64,000 bases of DNA from Carboxylicivirga caseinilyticus (GCA_025499705.1 JAFMVE010000003.1:124001-188000); one strand, 5' to 3'. Counted from the stretch's first letter, positions 39,372 through 48,532 are shown. Notes: generated by a model not told the origin, from the sequence alone. Numbers and translations are program-made.

Positions 39372-39992
39372 ATGAAATACGTAATAATTTTAATGGCAAT
39401 TTTTTTAACGGCTTGTCAAAGTTTAACATACATCCAAAGCGGAGATATTCTTTTCAGGGGAAGGAGTAACGGAAGTTTATCATCTGCCATTGATGATGTG
39501 ACTCAAACAGGGCATGACTTTCATTTTACTCATATGGGTGTTGTTGAAATGATAGACGGAAAGGTGATGGTTTGGCATGCTGCACCTGAAAAAGGTGTTG
39601 TCTGTGAAAGTCTTAAGCAGTTCAGCTCGGCCAATAAAGAAGATTCATTGATGATAGGTCATTTCAGGATTAATGGGATAAACCAGCAAAAGATTGATGA
39701 AGCATTAAAAATGGCTAAAAAATTTAAAGGACAGCCCTACGATTATACTTACATCATGGAAAGCGAAGGATTTTACTGTTCGGAGTTTGTATATACCCTG
39801 TTTGAAAAGGATAGTATCTTCACCCTCGATCCCATGACGTTTAAAGATGCACAAAGTGGCGAATATCATCAGGGTTGGATTGATCACTATGAAAAAATGG
39901 GGATTGAAATTCCGGAAGGAAAACCAGGGTGTAATCCTAATGGCATGGCAGCATCAGAAAGGCTTACTTTTTTAGGCTATTTATCCAACTAA
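39372..39992 (+). CDS. YiiX-like permuted papain-fold (NlpC/P60-related) hydrolase, lipoprotein
   Basis: 206 residues with a lipoprotein signal ending LTAC (Cys15). The GDILFRG start, His54 in HFTHMGVV and Cys136 in GFYCSEFVY match the YaeF/YiiX permuted papain-like family, which has Cys and His in reversed order relative to classical NlpC/P60. Members are predicted to cleave peptide or amide bonds in the cell wall or lipid-linked substrates. It should sit in the periplasm, anchored to a membrane. Confidence 0.83.
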   Translation: MKYVIILMAIFLTACQSLTYIQSGDILFRGRSNGSLSSAIDDVTQTGHDFHFTHMGVVEMIDGKVMVWHAAPEKGVVCESLKQFSSANKEDSLMIGHFRINGINQQKIDEALKMAKKFKGQPYDYTYIMESEGFYCSEFVYTLFEKDSIFTLDPMTFKDAQSGEYHQGWIDHYEKMGIEIPEGKPGCNPNGMAASERLTFLGYLSN

Positions 39993-40003
39993 ACATACCA
40001 ATA

Positions 40004-40483
40004 ATGGCTTTGGAAACAGGAAGTATCAGTGTAATAAAAAATGAATTAAAGCGCTTGCCCAAAGAGGTGTTGGTCGATCATTTATTGCGTTTAGCTAAAT
40101 ACAAGAAAGAGAGTAAAGAGCTGCTGAGCTATCTTTTATTTGAAGAACATGATGAGGCTAATTATATAAAAGAGGTCAAGGAAGAAATTGAAAGTGAATT
40201 TGCGTCAATAAATTATTCGTCGGTGTACTATGCTAAAAAAGGGATTCAAAAAGTATATCGAATGGTAAGTAAATATATCCGGTATTCGGGTAAGAAAACT
40301 ACACAGGTTGAATTGTTAATTCACTTTTGTAAGCAATTGAAAGGCTGTAAGGTAAATTACAAAAGGAGCAAGGTTTTAAAGAATTTGTATGACCGTCAGA
40401 TAGTGGCCATTTCAAAAGCGATGAATTCACTACATGAGGATTTAAGATTAGATTACGAGAACGAACTGGAAGAAATTTTATAA
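40004..40483 (+). CDS. Hypothetical helical cytoplasmic protein
   Basis: 159 residues, almost wholly helical and charged, with no signal or membrane segment. The start ALETGSISVIKNELKRLPKE is followed by long helices, and a basic patch (KGCKVNYKRSKVLKNL) lies near residue 115-130. I do not recognise the family. It lies 11 nt after the YiiX-like gene and 1 nt before the next small gene, so it is probably translated as part of the same message. Confidence 0.65.
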   Translation: MALETGSISVIKNELKRLPKEVLVDHLLRLAKYKKESKELLSYLLFEEHDEANYIKEVKEEIESEFASINYSSVYYAKKGIQKVYRMVSKYIRYSGKKTTQVELLIHFCKQLKGCKVNYKRSKVLKNLYDRQIVAISKAMNSLHEDLRLDYENELEEIL

Positions 40484-40484
40484 A

Positions 40485-40742
40485 ATGGGAATACTAAGAA
40501 CCATAAAGAGCGATTACGAAATGTACGAAAACCACAGCCTGGAGTGCTTTGTGGCAATAGAACGTGATGATTGTAAGCAGATCAAAGCTTACCATAAAGC
40601 TAATAAAGGTAAAAAGCCCTTACCCAGTCAAAAAATAAAAGGTTACCAATTTATAATGGATGAAGAATTTGAGTCACTCAAAATTGACTTTTCAAAAGAA
40701 ATGCGATTCGAAATCAGAGATTTGGTAAAAGTAAAGATGTAA
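40485..40742 (+). CDS. Small hypothetical protein
   Basis: 85 residues with no signal peptide. It contains a lysine-rich centre (KAYHKANKGKKPLPSQKIKG) and a predicted beta-strand C-terminus (MRFEIRDLVKVKM). It begins 1 nt after the previous gene's TAA, indicating translational coupling. Function unknown. It converges with the FISUMP gene with only 25 bp between them. Confidence 0.6.
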   Translation: MGILRTIKSDYEMYENHSLECFVAIERDDCKQIKAYHKANKGKKPLPSQKIKGYQFIMDEEFESLKIDFSKEMRFEIRDLVKVKM

Positions 40743-40767
40743 AGTCTTTCTTTTATCCTCATCAATA

Positions 40768-42345
40768 TTATTCATCTTTAATACATCTAACAGATAAACC
40801 GGTTTGTTTGAGATATGATTGTTGATTAACGGCCTGGTACGAATCAAATAAATAGTAGCCATAGGCATTTTGTTCATCAATCATTGTTGTACTCCAGAAC
40901 ATACCAAGGCTTTGGGCAGGATAAGAATAACCCTGTAAGGCACTTTGTCCGCCGCCAGGCAATGCTGTAAAGCCACTGCTGTTATTTGCATAATCATTTC
41001 CTGTTGCCCAATGGGCAGCTCCTGTTTCTTTTAATGCATTTCCTGCATTTTCAATTCCTCCCAGATATGTAAAAAGTGTTTGCCATTCAGTATCGGATGG
41101 AACATGCCAACCTTCGGGACAAACGTTTCGGGAATCAGTTATGCTATACCAATTATAAAGTCTTCCATAGGGAACTTCAAATTCAGATAAGTTCCCAAAA
41201 AAACACCAGGCGCCAGTTATTGTATTCTGCCATTCATTACCATCGCTTATATGCAGAATTTCATCACCATTGCTATATTTTGTTGTATTAAGATTCTCTG
41301 TCAGCCAGGTTTGGGTGCCAATGGTAACTAAAGAATAAGGATTACCATCGATATCATAAACAGTGGCTTCGGGCATAGTAAAAACTATTTCATTTCCATA
41401 ACCTGTACCCACCAGATTTGTTGCATAACTTCTTAAATAGTAGGTTGTGCCCGGAAGTAAATCATGAGGGTCACTGTAAAAAGTGGAATAGATTAAATTA
41501 TCTTCCGTTTTATTATCATCTATTGTTGGAGATGATTCAGTGCTCCAGCATACACCGGCATTATAAATGATACCTGTTGATAGAATATCACCACCCGTGG
41601 AAATGATAAAAGTGCCTGAGTTTCTGATTTCATGGGTTGTTAACTGCGGGTAATCCTTTGTCGTGAATTCAAAATTGGAACTGTAATAAGTTTCAGAGCC
41701 GGATATGGCATAAGCACGAGTGTAATATGTTGTACCCGGATTAAGTCCGGTTAAAGTGGTTTCAAAAATTCCGGTTCCGCTTCCCGATTCTAATTTATAA
41801 TCGTTGATGGTAGGGTTGTTACTGGTGCTCCAGCACGCTCCTCTTGCTGTAACTGTTTGGTTTGATTCAACCCGGGCTCTCATAAAAGCTTCAGTGCCGG
41901 TAATGTCTCCAAAATCAATAATAGTTGCATAAGTGAACGGTAGAGGATCCAGTTTTACTGTAAGTATATCTCCATATCCAATACCAGCTCCATTAATTGC
42001 ATAAGCCCTAATGTAATAGGTAATCTCCGGTTCAACATACAGTATTGTTTTAAAATCGGAATTTCCGGTTCCATCAATTGTATAAGAGTCTTTTACAGTT
42101 GGAGTATTACTTGTGCTGACACAGATGCCTTTCTGAAAAATATCCGTTCCCCCGTCATCACTTATTATTCCCCCACTAATAATAGTAATGCCGTCAACTA
42201 TTTCTATTTGCTCTGTTTTTAGTATTGGTGGAAAAGGATTTTTAAGACAACCACTCATCAATGGTATGAGACAAAGCATAATAAGAAATGTAAATTTTCT
42301 GTTCGTATTGTCCTTATGTGGCAATCTGTGAGTAAGCATTTGCAT
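40768..42345 (-). CDS. FISUMP-domain lipoprotein with three fibronectin-like repeats
   Basis: About 525 residues. The lipoprotein signal (FLIMLCLIPLMSGC) is followed by three repeats of about 90 residues, each with a CWST-type or CVST centre and a GTTYYxRAYA-type end. The C-terminal ~200-residue domain, with VTIGTQTWLTENLNTTKYSN, CPEGWHVPSD, TALPGGG and SVRCIKD, is the Fibrobacter succinogenes major paralogous domain. It is probably surface-exposed, with an adhesive or glycan-associated role in the family. The starts at 42345 and 42339 both avoid overlap with the upstream gene; I chose the first. Confidence 0.85.
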   Translation of the reverse strand: MQMLTHRLPHKDNTNRKFTFLIMLCLIPLMSGCLKNPFPPILKTEQIEIVDGITIISGGIISDDGGTDIFQKGICVSTSNTPTVKDSYTIDGTGNSDFKTILYVEPEITYYIRAYAINGAGIGYGDILTVKLDPLPFTYATIIDFGDITGTEAFMRARVESNQTVTARGACWSTSNNPTINDYKLESGSGTGIFETTLTGLNPGTTYYTRAYAISGSETYYSSNFEFTTKDYPQLTTHEIRNSGTFIISTGGDILSTGIIYNAGVCWSTESSPTIDDNKTEDNLIYSTFYSDPHDLLPGTTYYLRSYATNLVGTGYGNEIVFTMPEATVYDIDGNPYSLVTIGTQTWLTENLNTTKYSNGDEILHISDGNEWQNTITGAWCFFGNLSEFEVPYGRLYNWYSITDSRNVCPEGWHVPSDTEWQTLFTYLGGIENAGNALKETGAAHWATGNDYANNSSGFTALPGGGQSALQGYSYPAQSLGMFWSTTMIDEQNAYGYYLFDSYQAVNQQSYLKQTGLSVRCIKDE

Positions 42346-42350
42346 AACTT

Positions 42351-42890
42351 TTAAAATTTGATGTGATAACCAATACAAACAGCCACTGGCAAAGGATCCT
42401 TTATTTCGAATCCAACCAACTCAAGATCATCTACCGCATCTTTATAGACCTTTGGTCGAATGGGTAAAAGTACTTCAAACGATAAAAATGACTTCTCTTT
42501 TAATCGGAATGTAGTGCCCAAACCTGTTGAAATACCATAATAAGTTGTTCGGGTTTCCATTGATTCGGCATCAATAATAAGGACCGTATTGTATCCATAC
42601 ATACCAGTTAAGTATGGGTTAATCTTTTTGTCAGATTTGAAGTTTAATTTAACTCCCAGGTTGTAACACACTCCATCCAGATTATATCCCAGCGAGCCAA
42701 AGATGCCTACAGTTTCAATTGGTCTATAGGTGAGTTGAGCCCCTATTCCACCATAACTTATTCCTCCACCAACACCTATATCACCTTTTATTGAAGTTTG
42801 AGCAGTTAAAAGTGTTGGTGTTAGAAATGCAATTAATAAAAGGCGGATAATAAACCTTTTATGTTGAAATTTAAATAGTGACCTTTTCAT
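42351..42890 (-). CDS. Small outer-membrane beta-barrel protein
   Basis: 179 residues. A basic N-terminus and signal peptide (LIAFLTPTLLTAQ) is followed by alternating beta-strands rich in Gly and aromatics (SYGGIGAQLTYRPIETVGIF), ending in Phe (GYHIKF) as outer-membrane barrels do. The length suggests an 8-stranded barrel. It precedes the FISUMP lipoprotein gene by about 5 nt, so the two may form a surface pair. No specific family is identified. Confidence 0.75.
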   Translation of the reverse strand: MKRSLFKFQHKRFIIRLLLIAFLTPTLLTAQTSIKGDIGVGGGISYGGIGAQLTYRPIETVGIFGSLGYNLDGVCYNLGVKLNFKSDKKINPYLTGMYGYNTVLIIDAESMETRTTYYGISTGLGTTFRLKEKSFLSFEVLLPIRPKVYKDAVDDLELVGFEIKDPLPVAVCIGYHIKF

Positions 42891-43081
42891 AATGAAATGG
42901 CTTTAAAGTACACTAAAAGTTAGTGAATAATTCTTCCGAAATCAAGATGTTTTGTGCATTCCAGTATCAGGAATATTTTGATAGATTGGATTGATTTATT
43001 GCAAAGATTTTAGAAACTATAAACTGTTTTGAACTATCACAATTAATAATTGTCTTCATTAGAAATTAATAAGAGTTTGGA

Positions 43082-43486
43082 ATGAAAAGAATCGTATTAA
43101 TAGTTGCCTCTGTATTCGGCGCACTATCAGTTGTTCTTGGCGCATTAGGTGCACATGCCCTAAAGAGTATTTTAAGTATAGAAAAATTGCAAAGTTTTGA
43201 AACAGGTGTACGTTATATGATGATTCATGCTTTGGTATTATTGATAATTGGTTTTGTTTTTGAATTCAAAAGCCGGTTGCAAAAAGGTATGGCATGGAGT
43301 TTTATAAGTGGTACTATATTATTTTCTGTTAGTATTTACTTTCTAAGCATAGCCGATTTAATTGGTTTACAATTAAGTTTCCTGGGGCCTATTACACCTG
43401 TGGGAGGATTATTGATGATAACGGGGTGGATACTTTTGTTGGTAATTTTATCTAAAACCAAACTGGGTGATTTAACAAAGTTGTAA
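43082..43486 (+). CDS. DUF423 family membrane protein
   Basis: 134 residues with four predicted membrane helices. The start (VFGALSVVLGALGAHALKSILS) is diagnostic for DUF423/YwdK-type proteins, together with the conserved FETGVRYMMIHALVLLIIG. Function is unknown, although some members are linked to small-molecule transport or envelope upkeep. It stands alone, with 95 or more bp to each neighbour. Confidence 0.85.
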   Translation: MKRIVLIVASVFGALSVVLGALGAHALKSILSIEKLQSFETGVRYMMIHALVLLIIGFVFEFKSRLQKGMAWSFISGTILFSVSIYFLSIADLIGLQLSFLGPITPVGGLLMITGWILLLVILSKTKLGDLTKL

Positions 43487-43598
43487 TTCATAAATATAAA
43501 ACAACTATCCAACAGGCTAATAACTTTCTTGTCTAGATCTCTATTGTGCTATGAGAGCATATTTCGTAACTTTAATAGGGTATAAAAAGAAGGGTTAG

Positions 43599-44063
43599 AT
43601 GAAGTGGGTTGTTTCAATAATACTCATCTTAATTGTTATTAATATTGATGCACAGCAGAGCGATCAGAGGTGGTATCAATCAAGATATAATGTTTCTTCT
43701 TTGGATGAACTTGGAATTGAAAAGTTACAGATTGAGAAAGATTATTACAGCAAGTACCGTAATGCCGGAGTTATCTTTACTATTCTAGGGCCGTGCATTT
43801 CCATTATTGGAGTCAATCAGGCTCTTAATGATTTTTCTCCATTCTCGACAGAAAAAAGTAGTGATTTAGAAAGTGCTGATGGTGTTATTCTTGTTGGCGC
43901 AGTTATGTTTATTGGAGGCATCTTAACGTGGGCAATATGTGGATCACGACATCATCAGATTAAAAAGTCAATGTTTAATCTTAATATGCAATTAAGTACT
44001 GTCAATGCAAATAACTCAATTGATAGCAATATCTTGCAAGTGGGATTTACCATCAGGTTTTAA
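43599..44063 (+). CDS. Hypothetical membrane-associated protein
   Basis: 154 residues with a signal peptide (VVSIILILIVINIDAQ). Two further hydrophobic stretches (AGVIFTILGPCISIIGVNQ at about 56-74 and GVILVGAVMFIGGILTWAI near 94-112) follow, and the end is barrel-like and terminates in Phe (QVGFTIRF). It may be an inner-membrane protein or a small outer-membrane one. I do not recognise the family. Confidence 0.6.
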   Translation: MKWVVSIILILIVINIDAQQSDQRWYQSRYNVSSLDELGIEKLQIEKDYYSKYRNAGVIFTILGPCISIIGVNQALNDFSPFSTEKSSDLESADGVILVGAVMFIGGILTWAICGSRHHQIKKSMFNLNMQLSTVNANNSIDSNILQVGFTIRF

Positions 44064-44107
44064 TATGTATTGCAAGTTTTTGCGAGTCGTTGTCTCACCT
44101 TAATATT

Positions 44108-44115
44108 TATCTTTG
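44108..44115 (+). promoter_or_regulatory. -7 element upstream of the aminotransferase gene
   Basis: TATCTTTG, an exact TAnnTTTG match 15 nt before the ATG. A GTTG at 44089-44092 is a possible -33 box at short (15-nt) spacing. Confidence 0.35.
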
Positions 44116-44130
44116 AGCAAAAATTAAAAG

Positions 44131-45279
44131 ATGAGTATTGACGAGCGTTTGGCAAATACTAGTTTCCCGTTGCCTGCCATAAGACAGGTAAATATGGCAA
44201 AGCATCAAACAGGGATCAGTTTGGGTTTGGGTGAATTGAAGGGTTTTGAGATTGATGAGAGGATAAAACAATCAATGACTGCAAGTTGGGGAAATGGAGC
44301 AGCTTGCTATACTCAAAATGCAGGATTACCTCAATTACGTTCTGCGGTCGCACAACACCAGCAAAAAGAAGATGGATATAACTATACAGTCGAAAATGTT
44401 ATTGTAACTATTGGTGTTCAGAATGCTGTGTATTCAAGCATAAAAACTCTTGCCAAACTAGGTGCCAAAAGAGTTTTGATTCCTTCAATACATTTTGGCA
44501 TTTATAAAAAAATACCTTCTGAATTTGGTCTGGAGGTAAATACCTATCCATTAAATGATGATTTCAGTATCAATCTGAAGGAACTGGAAATCCTCTTGCA
44601 GAAGGATGATGTAATGATTTTGAATTCACCGTCTAATCCAACAGGTAAGGTGTATTCAAAGGATGAATTGATTTCTTTATCAGAACTGTTAAAGTATAAA
44701 CTGACTGATGGTTATGTGATTTCTGATGAGATATACGGACAATTAGTATACGATGGAGAAGAATTTACTTCTTTTTCAAAATATTTTGACAGAACTATAG
44801 TGGTGGATGGCATTTCAAAAAGTGGAGCTGTGGCAGGATTACGTGTTGGTTGGGTTGTTACTCAGAATGAAAAACTTGCAAAGGCAATTACGTCAAATAA
44901 TGCAACAGTTATCAGCACACCCCCTACACCTAATCAGTGGGCAGCAATTCCGGTAGTTAATAGCGAAACAAAAAATACTATTGAGAAATATAACAAGGTA
45001 CTATTAGAAAATAGAGATAAGGTTGCCTTTTTTCTTGAAAAGATGAATATACCTTTTAACAAACCAAATGGTAGCTTTTATATTTTCCCAAAGGTATCAT
45101 CCTTTTTGGGTGACAGAGTCAAAGAATTTTGTATTGAGACAGCCGGAAAAGAAAACGGGGTAGTGGTAATTCCCGGAGTAGCCTTTGGGGCTCCTGAATA
45201 CCTTCGGATTTCTTTGGCTTCATTTGAATTGGAGGAAGGTTTAGTTCGACTGGAGAAGGCTCTGAAAGAATGGAAATAA
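44131..45279 (+). CDS. Fold-type I PLP-dependent aminotransferase
   Basis: 382 residues. It has the class I/II aminotransferase layout: NSPSNPTG motif at about 169-176, SDEI at 197-200, the Schiff-base lysine in DGISKSGAVAGLRVGW near 229-231 (SKS), and the C-terminal Arg-bearing LRISLASFE. It should transaminate an amino acid, most likely aspartate, aromatic or alanine type. Substrate specificity cannot be set from sequence. It is a single-gene unit with a strong shared terminator downstream. Confidence 0.88.
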   Translation: MSIDERLANTSFPLPAIRQVNMAKHQTGISLGLGELKGFEIDERIKQSMTASWGNGAACYTQNAGLPQLRSAVAQHQQKEDGYNYTVENVIVTIGVQNAVYSSIKTLAKLGAKRVLIPSIHFGIYKKIPSEFGLEVNTYPLNDDFSINLKELEILLQKDDVMILNSPSNPTGKVYSKDELISLSELLKYKLTDGYVISDEIYGQLVYDGEEFTSFSKYFDRTIVVDGISKSGAVAGLRVGWVVTQNEKLAKAITSNNATVISTPPTPNQWAAIPVVNSETKNTIEKYNKVLLENRDKVAFFLEKMNIPFNKPNGSFYIFPKVSSFLGDRVKEFCIETAGKENGVVVIPGVAFGAPEYLRISLASFELEEGLVRLEKALKEWK

Positions 45280-45286
45280 GAGATAA

Positions 45287-45329
45287 GGATCGGATCTTGA
45301 TTTACTTCTTCTAAATCAAGATTCGATCC
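45287..45329. terminator. Bidirectional terminator between the aminotransferase and MaoC genes
   Basis: An 18-bp stem with one G-T pair joins 45287-45304 and 45312-45329 across a 7-nt loop (CTTCTTC). It is flanked by short T/A tracts and lies between converging genes. Confidence 0.8.
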
Positions 45330-45346
45330 TTTGAATAAAAATATTC

Positions 45347-45811
45347 TTATGCGTTGAAATGGTATAAGAAAACGATCTCGCCTTCGTAAGCAGGTTTACG
45401 ACCTCCTTCTATTTCAAGCTTAATACCAATAGTTGCTTTAGTAACACCTCTCAGGTTTTTAGCATCTACAACAGTAGCTACAAGACGAACTTTGTCGTTT
45501 ACTTTTACTGGAGCATTGAATTTAAGTTTTTCAATTCCGTAGTTAACCTGCATCTTTAAGTTTTGAACATCAACAATCTGATTCCAAAGGTGAGGAAGGA
45601 TTGAAACTGTCAGGTAACCATGTGCAATGGTTGAACCGAAAGGACCTTCTTTTGCTTTTTCTTCGTCAACGTGAATCCATTGGTGATCCAAAGTTGCATC
45701 GGCAAAAAGGTTAATTTGCTCCTGTGTAAACTGGTGGTAATCTGAAATTCCCAATTCACTTCCAATCAGTTTTTCCAGTTCATCGAAACTTTTGATGATT
45801 ACTTTACTCAT
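45347..45811 (-). CDS. MaoC-family (R)-specific enoyl-CoA hydratase
   Basis: 154 residues, a single hot-dog fold. The hydratase-2 motif is present as LDHQWIHVD with predicted catalytic Asp42 and His47, followed by IAHGYLTVSILP. These enzymes hydrate trans-2-enoyl-CoA in beta-oxidation or polyhydroxyalkanoate-type pathways. No other fatty-acid genes are adjacent. A -7 element lies 46 nt before the start. Confidence 0.9.
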   Translation of the reverse strand: MSKVIIKSFDELEKLIGSELGISDYHQFTQEQINLFADATLDHQWIHVDEEKAKEGPFGSTIAHGYLTVSILPHLWNQIVDVQNLKMQVNYGIEKLKFNAPVKVNDKVRLVATVVDAKNLRGVTKATIGIKLEIEGGRKPAYEGEIVFLYHFNA

Positions 45812-45856
45812 CTTTTTTTATTTTGAACGTTGTTATTTCTATCATAAATATCAGCG

Positions 45857-45864
45857 CAAATATA
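45857..45864 (-). promoter_or_regulatory. -7 element upstream of the MaoC gene
   Basis: TATATTTG on the minus strand, an exact TAnnTTTG match. No convincing -33 box. Confidence 0.35.
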
Positions 45865-45988
45865 GAATAATCATTTAAAATGTGCCTGATCATTAATACT
45901 TGAGGATTGAAACTGTCTTTTGTTTTATTAGCATACTGTACAGTAATTTTTTCGGTAAACCTTTATTTAATGGGGTGAATCCAATCTT

Positions 45989-46004
45989 TCGAAAACGTTT
46001 TCGA
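45989..46004. promoter_or_regulatory. LacI-type palindromic operator upstream of the GH13 gene
   Basis: TCGAAAACGTTTTCGA is a perfect 16-bp palindrome with the central CG step and flanking A/T runs typical of LacI/GalR-family operators. It lies 223 bp before the GH13 start. No LacI-type regulator is encoded in this window. Confidence 0.5.
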
Positions 46005-46226
46005 GTTGAGGGATTAAAGAATTTTAACTGAAATATAAGCTATTTAATACCTATTCATCAGTTTTGTTTTTTGTTGCCGCTCCTTGTTTGGTAAGGGATG
46101 CAGCAAGGGTGCTATTGTATGAAAGCTAGGAAACATGTATTGTACTCTTTTCCATTTCATCAACATGCTTTGTAACTTGCCAACTGATATTTACCCGAAT
46201 CAGATTAATAAATAAATCCCGTTTGT

Positions 46227-48083
46227 ATGAAATTCAGATTACTATTCAGCCTGATCTTAATTAGTGTATTCATTAGTTGTAATACGGCCCCAAAAACAAC
46301 AACTGATGATTTTGAAGGAAAAGCTGTCGTATACCAGGTCTTTACCCGTTTATTTGGTAACACCAACGAAACCAATAAACCATGGGGAACCATTGAGGAA
46401 AACGGAGTTGGTAAATTCAATGATTTCACTGATAAGGCTTTAACCGAAATTAAAGAACTTGGAGTAACTCATATCTGGTATACGGGTGTTCCGCATCATG
46501 CAGTGGTTACTGATTATACTCAATATGGTATTTCATTGGACGATCCGGATGTGGTAAAGGGAAGAGCTGGATCACCTTATGCCGTTAAAGATTATTATCA
46601 GGTGGATCCTGATATGGCTGTTGATCCGGCAAACCGATTGCTGGAGTTTAAAGCATTGGTTGATCGTACTCATCAGCATGGTCTGAAAGTAATAATTGAT
46701 ATTGTGCCCAATCATGTGGCCCGTCATTACCAAGGTATGAATAATCCTGAAGGAGTTAAGGATTTTGGGGCTGATGATGATATTACAGTTGAATATTCAA
46801 AAGATAACAATTTTTACTATATACCTGGTCAACCTTTTGAGGTACCTGAACCTTTAAATGGATATTTGCCATTAGGAGGGGAGCAAAATAGTTTGGTAGA
46901 TGGTAAATTTGAAGAGAATCCTGCTAAATGGACCGGGAATGGTTCAAGAAAAGCACAGCCTCACTTTTACGATTGGTACGAAACCGTTAAAGTCAACTAT
47001 GGGGTTCGTCCTGATGGTACAAATGATTTTGATACTCTTCCTGAAGAATATGCTACGAAGGGTACAGAAGAGCATTATCAGTTTTGGAAGGATAAAAAAG
47101 TACCTGATTCCTGGATTAAGTTTCGTGATATAGCCTTGTTTTGGACTGATTTTGGAATTGATGGATTTAGGTTTGATATGGCGGAAATGGTTCCGGTTGA
47201 ATTCTGGAGCTATATGAATTCATCAATTAAACATGCTAATCCCGATGCGTTTTTATTGGCAGAAGTATATAACCCGGGTTTATACCGCGATTACATTCAA
47301 AAGGGTAAGATGGATTATTTGTATGATAAAGTGGAGTTTTATGATACATTAAAGCATGTGATGCAGGGATATGGCTTAACTGATAATATCCCACAAATTC
47401 AAGAAGGTTTATCAGATATTGAACATCATATGTTGCATTTTCTTGAGAATCATGATGAGCAGCGTATCGCTAGTCCTGAATTTGCCGGAGATGCCGAAAA
47501 GGGCAAGCCTGCCATGGTCGTTTCTTCATTAATCAGTTCTTCACCAACTATGATTTACTTTGGTCAGGAAGTTGGGGAACCCGGGGCTGAAGATGCCGGT
47601 TTTGGTGATCCTTCACGTACATCTATTTTTGATTACATTGGTGTGCCACATCATCAGCGCTGGATGAACGGTGGTGCATTTGATGGGGGAAGACTATCTG
47701 CAGAAGAAAAAGCCTTGCGCGATTTTTATAAACGATTGTTGAATTTTACCATTAGCAGTGAGGCATTAATGGGTAAATACAAAGAGATTCATGATTATAA
47801 CCGTAAAAAAGTGGAAGGTTATGATGCTAAAGTATTCTCATTTGCCAGATGGAGTAAGGATGAACAACTAATTGTGATTTCAAATTTTGATTCGATTAAT
47901 TCAAAAACATTCTCTTTACAATTACCTGAAGATTTGATTGAAGATTGGGAGCGGACGGACAGTTTTTATATTTTAACTGATCAGCTTTATGGTCAGGAAT
48001 ATGAGATGGAAGTAACCGAAGGAATTGGTCTTATTGAAGTAGACTTAAAACCATTGGAATCGTTGGTTTTGAAAGTGGAATAG
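46227..48083 (+). CDS. GH13 alpha-amylase-family glycosidase, lipoprotein
   Basis: 618 residues with a lipoprotein signal ending FISC (Cys18). All four GH13 regions are visible: IIDIVPNHVARHY, then GIDGFRFDMAEMV (nucleophile Asp317), LLAEVYNPG (acid/base Glu346) and ENHDEQR (Asp410). A C-terminal beta domain follows from about residue 520. The Cys is followed by neutral and then acidic residues, so surface exposure is possible but not certain. It should cleave alpha-glucans or maltodextrins. It is a lone gene, with an operator-like palindrome upstream and a strong terminator downstream. Confidence 0.9.
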   Translation: MKFRLLFSLILISVFISCNTAPKTTTDDFEGKAVVYQVFTRLFGNTNETNKPWGTIEENGVGKFNDFTDKALTEIKELGVTHIWYTGVPHHAVVTDYTQYGISLDDPDVVKGRAGSPYAVKDYYQVDPDMAVDPANRLLEFKALVDRTHQHGLKVIIDIVPNHVARHYQGMNNPEGVKDFGADDDITVEYSKDNNFYYIPGQPFEVPEPLNGYLPLGGEQNSLVDGKFEENPAKWTGNGSRKAQPHFYDWYETVKVNYGVRPDGTNDFDTLPEEYATKGTEEHYQFWKDKKVPDSWIKFRDIALFWTDFGIDGFRFDMAEMVPVEFWSYMNSSIKHANPDAFLLAEVYNPGLYRDYIQKGKMDYLYDKVEFYDTLKHVMQGYGLTDNIPQIQEGLSDIEHHMLHFLENHDEQRIASPEFAGDAEKGKPAMVVSSLISSSPTMIYFGQEVGEPGAEDAGFGDPSRTSIFDYIGVPHHQRWMNGGAFDGGRLSAEEKALRDFYKRLLNFTISSEALMGKYKEIHDYNRKKVEGYDAKVFSFARWSKDEQLIVISNFDSINSKTFSLQLPEDLIEDWERTDSFYILTDQLYGQEYEMEVTEGIGLIEVDLKPLESLVLKVE

Positions 48084-48101
48084 AATCTGATTAATAATGA
48101 A

Positions 48102-48124
48102 AAAGGCCGCGAACAGCGGCCTTT
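48102..48124. terminator. Bidirectional terminator after the GH13 gene
   Basis: AAAGGCCGC (48102-48110) pairs with GCGGCCTTT (48116-48124) over the loop GAACA. It lies between converging genes. Confidence 0.85.
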
Positions 48125-48144
48125 ATTATGCTTGATATAATGTT

Positions 48145-48423
48145 TTAAAGACTTATTACTCCTTCTATCGAAGCAATTTGGTGTGTTACTTTAATAATGG
48201 CATCCGCATTTTTCATACTGGCTTTGCAGGTAATGGCTACATGACTGAAACTTTTGGTATGGTTAAAGCTTAATGAACCATGCTTGGGTAACATATCCTT
48301 AACCCTATCAACCATTCCATCTTTGTTTGGTACAATAAACTTAAACATATATAACATTGGCCATTTCTTGTTCTCAAGTAACAGCTCCCTTAATTTCTCA
48401 TATCTTTCTATATCTAACGACAT
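48145..48423 (-). CDS. DUF493 (YbeD-like) small regulatory-fold protein
   Basis: 92 residues. The ferredoxin-like ACT-resembling fold and sequence pattern (WPMLYMFKFIVPNKDGMVDR, then SFNHTKSFSHVAITCKASM) match DUF493/YbeD. E. coli YbeD sits beside lipoate ligase, but no lipoate gene is here. Its function is not established. It has a TATATTTG -7 element at 48447-48454 and is probably monocistronic. Confidence 0.8.
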   Translation of the reverse strand: MSLDIERYEKLRELLLENKKWPMLYMFKFIVPNKDGMVDRVKDMLPKHGSLSFNHTKSFSHVAITCKASMKNADAIIKVTHQIASIEGVISL

Positions 48424-48446
48424 ACTAATCTGATTTTTTGAGAGTG

Positions 48447-48478
48447 CAAATATATTAATTTAAGGTTTGATTGAAAAA
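48447..48478 (-). promoter_or_regulatory. Promoter candidate for the DUF493 gene
   Basis: Minus strand: TTTT (48475-48478), a 20-nt spacer, then TATATTTG (48447-48454). The -7 match is exact and the -33 match is weak. Confidence 0.33.
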
Positions 48479-48532
48479 AAGGTTCAACACCATAGGACAT
48501 ATAAAATGCTTGATGCGGATAAAATATGGTGA

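Larger units (their letters stand above)
45812..46226. other. 415-bp divergent intergenic region between maoC and the GH13 gene
   Basis: It contains the maoC -7 element (45857-45864), a 16-bp perfect palindrome (45989-46004) and an AT-rich leader to the GH13 start. I see no small ORF or RNA gene in it. Confidence 0.7.
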
